DNA from: Ilex aquifolium
Taxonomy: Eukaryota; Streptophyta; Magnoliopsida; Aquifoliales; Aquifoliaceae
DNA: 64,000 bases
NCBI GenBank assembly: GCA_951799425.1
Contig: OX637394.1
Span: 7,699,501 to 7,763,500 of the forward strand
Reading direction: 5' to 3'
Positions 59,101-64,000 of the stretch are shown here, piece after piece (positions within the stretch are counted from its first letter, which is position 1; every line of letters begins with the position of its first letter). The notes beneath the pieces are model-generated. The model was not told the origin of the DNA. It saw only the letters and a program-made list of their open reading frames with translations, and made no database searches. The translations under genes and the position numbers were made by a program.

Positions 59101-62100
59101 CATGCAACATAAAATATAGAAAAGCGGACATTAATAATAAACAATTCAATATTTCAAGTATTGCTGATATTTAGGCAGAGTAATATGCTTTGACATTAGA
59201 AAGATTTCCATGATAAATAATTCATATAAATCAATAAACATCAGCTGATAGCTTATATGATTACATAGAATGGTGAATTGCTGCGCCATTGGATGGAAAA
59301 TCATCGAAACAAAAATAGGCAGGTGTATGATGCATTCCACATAACATGGAACTTATTTCACTTTAAGTCTACTTTGTCACTTATAAGCATATCATTTATA
59401 GTCAAATGAAATAATACTTTATTTAATAGGGCCACTTAAAAAAGGGAATAAAGGAATCAAAATTATTAAGAACACACTAAATACGAGGATGGTCCATAGA
59501 ATCAGTGAGAATCTTTTCACCAGGTTAAGGAGCTTGAAAATCAAGTACAAGAATCACACACAACTCTAAATGTATAGATTCAGAAATCTTATCACAAACC
59601 GCACATGTGGCAAAGCTTGATTGATAAATGAAAAATTAATCCCTGGATAGAAGATGACACAATAGGTGGACTTTGATTTTGGAAAATAAGATACCTGCCA
59701 CCCATCAGGATTAAGGTTCATCAATGATAATGAAATTCCAGTCTCCAAATCAGTGCAACTAATGGTTCCATCCGAAGATGCAGAATATATTGTTCCATCA
59801 TTTGTGGGATTGAACCTGCAGATATTCGAATAACGATCAACCTTCTAATTAAGGGACTAGGCAACCACAAGGCTGCATTTTCACACTAAGTTATATAATT
59901 AACATAACTATCCAGATGAACAGATAACTCACTTCATGTTGTTAAGTATGCAGCCATGTACATTCCCATAAACTGTCTTTTCATATACTTTTCCAAAATC
60001 CCATACTCCAAGTTGTCCTTTCTTTTGCATACGACCAAGAGAGAAAGTTGACGTGTCAATAATAAAAAACAAATTCAACTCTAAGCAACATAGAACTAAA
60101 TCAGTTGTATATTACAAGCTCTAGTTAACATTGACCTTATCACCAGATAAAAGAATGTTATTATTTGTTGGATGGAACTCCAAGCATGTAACTCGTCTAC
60201 TGTGGTATCTTATAACTGCACAATTCACTTGGTCTGGGATAACAAATGCCGGTTTGATCTGTGAACAGGTACAAAAGAAAAAAATTAATAATTGAAAGAA
60301 ATAATAAGGATAAATATAGACTATGGGATCACGACAAGTCTCGTAGAAATCTGAAAGCTGTGAAAATATTTAAGAATAAACCATATATTCACATGTGCTC
60401 AAGTCAAAAACATCAACCGAACATTGCATAGCCAAAAAGAAAAGGAAGGCTGAATTTGGGCAAGAGAGCTCAAATGAATCTTTTAAATAGAAGATGCCAC
60501 TTCATCAAATAGTGATGAAGACCAAGAAGGACAGCAGATACAGCTTAGAAAAGTAGAAACCGAAAGCCCAAACACACACACACACACACATACACAGAGT
60601 CTAAAGAAAGGATGCCTTAGCTTATGGATCAGATATTTAGTAAACCTAAAATATAAACCCTAAAAATTTTGAATGATCAAACCAATAAATAGAGCACATG
60701 ACTAGAGTTCCCAATTCAGCTGTTAAACGAACCACTGAATTTCAACCTAGAATCTGCTAGAATTGTCAGCATGCCCTACTGCCTTATATAACTCATATTG
60801 GCTTCAGAAAAAATAGAAGTGAGACAATGCATCTTGAGGAAAAATATTCATGTTACAAGCAAATAAATATTCTGTGTCATCACATGTCGCAAGTCAACAT
60901 ACATCTAGGAATAAAAATTTTGAAGTCCAAGTAAGTAATAACAAGTAACTTGTATAGTCTTGAAAACCACATGAGAAACAATGGGAAATTTAACAAGCAA
61001 ATAACAATTAGAACCCTCTCCCCATCAATAAGAATTTCGAACATAGAATAGACGAGAGAGAACTCACTCTAGGAATGTTGGGTCTAAGTTGCCGTTCAAA
61101 GATGTAATCCAATGAGTTGTATGTACTTTTGTGTGGTGCTGGGATGACCCCGTACTCAGTAGCCACGCGATGTGGACAAGTCATGGTAGTGTGCCCTTCA
61201 ACCCAGAAGACAAATGAGAAAACAGAATTGGCATCATATACTAACATTGTAAAATTTCAAATTCAATGATCATAGAAAATATCTAAATCATCAAATAGTA
61301 CAGATCAATAGTTCAATAGACCAAAAGGCAAAGGAAAAAGGACTAGCCACCTTTAAAAGAATTCCATTTATAAGAATGCAACTGGTCAAAACAATTCATG
61401 TATGCCAGTTGTAAGTTTAATAATAATTTGCCACAACTAGGGTGCACATGTGTACAAAGGTTGCACACACTATTATTTAACCAACAAACTTACAAGGGTG
61501 ATTAAATGTCCACGAATCATTCAAATTTATGATATTTTTTAACAAGCTTTCCACAAGAACTCACCCCCACGGTGGCAACAAACACAAAAACCACAAATGC
61601 AGTGGCAATACAAAAATAAAGCCGAACGAGTCAATTTTAATAAAAAAACAACACATTCAGTCTAACAAATCAGATATTCATATAACCATAATGCAAAAAC
61701 ATAGTAGCCGTTCAATTTCCATTGAACATCTAACTGTCCCATTAGTACAATTATTAGAACTCTGCGGATACCTAACCACATAAAATAGAGCCATGAACCG
61801 AATGGAAGTACCAATAAAGATTTACCAGGCATTTTGCAAAGAAAACACGGTTTCATTGGGCAATCGATATAAGTAGCCCCCTTGAACCCTGCTTCATGAC
61901 CCGTTTTCTTGCACACCTAAAAAAAACGTTATGTAAGAATAGAAGAAATTCAAAAAAAAAAATGTAATAAGGTCTTCATACCCTAAGAAGCACAGTCAAA
62001 TGAGGCTTACTTTGCAGACTTTCTTGAGACTAATAGTGATGGGTGCTCTCTCTCTCTTCTTCGACCCCGAAACCACTTCACCTTTCACTACATTTTCTGG

Positions 62101-62262
62101 CTCTTCAGCAACTTCTTCTTCTTCTTCTTCTTCTACCTCTTCTTCCTCTGATTGTACATCGTCGTCTTCAACTTCTTCTTCTTCTGATGAACTTTCTTCA
62201 GAGTCTGCGTCTCTCTCGATCACTACTTTCGGAAACGAGGTTCTTCTGGCTTGGGAGGGCAT
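56111..62262 (-). CDS. DDB2: DDB2, UV-damaged-DNA-binding WD40 protein
   Basis: Eleven exons (high to low): 62262-62011, 61916-61826, 61195-61068, 60258-60136, 60021-59933, 59815-59695, 58887-58796, 57758-57629, 57513-57265, 57160-56964, 56336-56111. The joined frame is 1698 bases (565 residues), all GT-AG; Arabidopsis DDB2 is close to this length. DDB2 recognises UV photoproducts in chromatin and, with DDB1-CUL4, starts global-genome nucleotide excision repair in the nucleus. The N-terminus has an acidic run (about residues 20-60), then the plant-type zinc region with CCHC knuckle C108-x2-C111-x4-H116-x4-C121. A WD40 propeller follows, including [20 protein letters not shown] and the DWD box ending in W346-D-M-R349, which binds DDB1. 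The C-terminus is Lys/Asp-rich. No truncation or frameshift. It shares no promoter with ABCG31; both are on the minus strand. Confidence 0.96.
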
Positions 62263-62611
62263 TTTCGGAATCGAAGAAAATATGCAGAGACAGAGCAGAG
62301 TATTGGGGTATTGAAGCAGAGGAATGAGCAGAATCTTGGAATTGAATTCAATTGTGGGGCGTAAGGTGAGAAATTGACTACAACCGGCTTTGCAATCGAG
62401 AGGGAACTGGGGAACAAAATTACGGAAGTGTCCTTCTATTCTTCTTGGAAGGGATTATGATGACGGTTGAACTGGGGGGACACGTCCGACATTGGACTTT
62501 CGGGAACTGGCGGGAGTGACGTGGCTTGTTATCTGCCGTTTGGGGGCTTCTACGGCGCTCGTGCTTCTCACGTGCCTTAAGAAATAAATAAATAGTTGGA
62601 GGATAAGTTTT
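62263..62611. other. Upstream region of DDB2
   Basis: Should hold the DDB2 leader and promoter. I saw no clear TATA box; a TATA-less promoter is common for repair genes. ORFs on either strand here look random. Confidence 0.4.
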
Positions 62612-63664
62612 AGGGTTAATTGCACTAGAGAACCCCAAAGTATAAAGTTTGTCTCATTTTAGTCCCTAATGTTTTAATTGTATTATTTTGGTCTCTAAAA
62701 TATTGAATATCTATATAATAAAGTAACTTACAATTCAAATCTCAGACTTTTGCTATTTGCGGTTAAGATCGCTTTAAATTTTACTTTAAAGTTAATCTAA
62801 CGGTTAATATTAACACCCTAAATTTAATAGGAAAAATCGAGTTCTAAGGGTGTGTTTGGAGTGATTTTTAAAAGTACTTTTAGAAATTATTTCTCATAAA
62901 TACTTTAAAAAAAATAATAGTGTTTGAAACCGCCATACCATTACCTCTACCCCCACCACCACCGCCGCCGCCGCCACCACCATCGTCGCCGCCATCACCG
63001 TCACCACAGTCATTGTCACCCACCACAACCATCACCATCTCTTACCACCACCACTGTCGCCCACCACCTCTCACCCCCACTACAAACCGATGCTTAAATT
63101 ATTTTATCTCTTCTCTATGTTTGTGATTTGATTTTGGATATGAATACAAATATGTTTATTGTTTACCATTTTTTTATTACACTGTTCCTTCAGGCACATG
63201 CAATAACTAGTGTTTCTATATGGTCCCTCATGTAGACAGTGTCTAAATTGTTAACGATTTTTTATCTTAAACTCGTCTCATGATACTTAAATATGGATAA
63301 AAAAATAATTTGGATAACTCTTGATCAAATTTTTACTCAAATTTTGGTTAAATATCTACCTAAATTACACAGTTTTGATTATGAGTTATCCAAATTTTAA
63401 TCAAAAGCTACCCATATTACACATTTTTTTGTTAAGAGTTACCCAAATTTTGTTTAGGAGCTATCAAAATTATTTTTTGTTCATATTTAGTTATGACGTG
63501 ACAAATTTATGATAAAATATCGTTAGCAATCTGGACGTTGTCTGTTTGAAAGATCATATGGAAATATATTCAATACTTCAAGGACCAAAATTGTGCAATT
63601 GAAACATTGGGAATCAAAATGAGCCAAATCTCATACTTTGGAGACCTCTAGTACAATTAACCCT
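62612..63664. mobile_element. Long-TIR MITE downstream of the DDB2 promoter (1053 bp)
   Basis: The ends are agggttaattgcact and tacaattaaccct; the inverted repeats continue for about 100 bp (left tttggtctctaaaatattg, right caatacttcaaggaccaaa). aagtttt flanks both sides. The length of the repeats suggests a Mutator-like MITE. The interior has gggtgtgtttgg at 62849 and a CCA/CCG repeat, and no gene. Confidence 0.8.
62941..63075. repeat. CCA/CCG trinucleotide-rich repeat
   Basis: ccaccaccaccgccgccgcc and variants, decaying rightward. It gives a spurious proline-rich ORF at 62920. Confidence 0.9.
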
Positions 63665-63679
63665 AAGTTTTATTAGAGT

Positions 63680-63870
63680 AGCAATGTTTTATGAGGATGT
63701 AATTTATTAATCTAATTTATTATAGTTTTTGGATCGATTATGGATTCCTTCAAATATTAGAGGTGGGTGTTGATCCAATAATTTTAATGAAACTACATCT
63801 TAAATTTTTATGTCTAAATAGAATTACTCTTTTTTTTTTTAGTCATCAATAGAATTACTCTTTTAGGAGA
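63680..63870. repeat. Dispersed AT-rich repeat, copy 2
   Basis: Resembles 53150-53330 in block order (taatttattaat, ggatcgattatggattcc, gttgatccaataatttt). Boundaries unclear; the rest to 64000 shows nothing. Confidence 0.45.
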
Positions 63871-64000
63871 TGGATATTGGGCGATTAAGAAAATAATGGT
63901 TCAAAAAATAAGATATTACAAAAATCAGAATATTAAGATAGATGTGTACAAAAATAAGTAATGATAAAATTAGAAATTAATATACTCGTAAAATCGTAGA

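Noticed and set aside
62000..62327. Plus-strand Ser-rich and Leu-rich ORFs opposite DDB2 exon 1
   Set aside because: They are the antisense of the GAA-rich acidic tract of DDB2.
62920..63126. Proline-rich 68-codon ORF
   Set aside because: Produced by the CCA/CCG repeat inside a MITE; no other coding evidence.

Overview
This is a gene-poor, transposon-rich piece of a flowering-plant nuclear genome, most likely a eudicot. The evidence is long GT-AG introns, plant-specific gene families, TATA boxes with CT-rich leaders, and plant LTR retrotransposons, hAT-like elements, MITEs and tRNA-derived SINEs. All protein calls come from reading translations and splice sites by eye; no database was searched.

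Layout. 1-14026 is a nested pair of Gypsy LTR retrotransposons. The outer one is a Tat-clade element on the minus strand: right-hand LTR at 13450-14026, primer site next to it, and an open gag-pol frame at 9069-13385. A second element (263-9073, also minus) is inserted in it with two same-length 2147-bp LTRs and a perfect 5-bp target duplication (gggcg). The outer coding frame resumes to the left (262-1) and runs off the window. The inner element is non-autonomous: its interior holds only a broken integrase C-terminus/chromodomain relic and about 4 kb of AT-rich, repeat-bearing filler.

14027-19230 is intergenic DNA made largely of decayed inverted-repeat elements. 19392-23108 (+) is a complete 11-exon vacuolar cation/proton exchanger (CAX). 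23440-27850 is intergenic, with an AT microsatellite and a hAT-like element. 27893-29029 (+) is an intronless PRISE-family (progesterone 5-beta-reductase/iridoid synthase-like) reductase.

29980-52496 (-) is a 24-exon full-size ABCG transporter, 1432 residues when the exons are joined, which I recognise as an ABCG31/PDR3 orthologue. Its introns have taken up a hAT-like element, nested MITEs, SINE material, a tandem intron duplication and a decayed copy of exon 5. 56111-62262 (-) is an 11-exon DDB2 (UV-damaged-DNA-binding WD40 protein), 565 residues. Between them lie nested MITEs, a SINE and a LINE fragment; a long-TIR MITE follows DDB2.

The four host genes do not form a pathway: vacuolar ion transport, NADPH-dependent enone reduction, plasma-membrane export of lipid or hormone cargo, and nucleotide-excision repair. 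I found no RNA gene, CRISPR array or bacterial-type system. The most unusual structures are the young nested LTR insertion, an insertion made only of T and G homopolymer tracts inside a 14-bp target duplication, a duplicated ABCG31 exon with its own SINE, and an off-consensus splice donor abutting a homopolymer tract in ABCG31.
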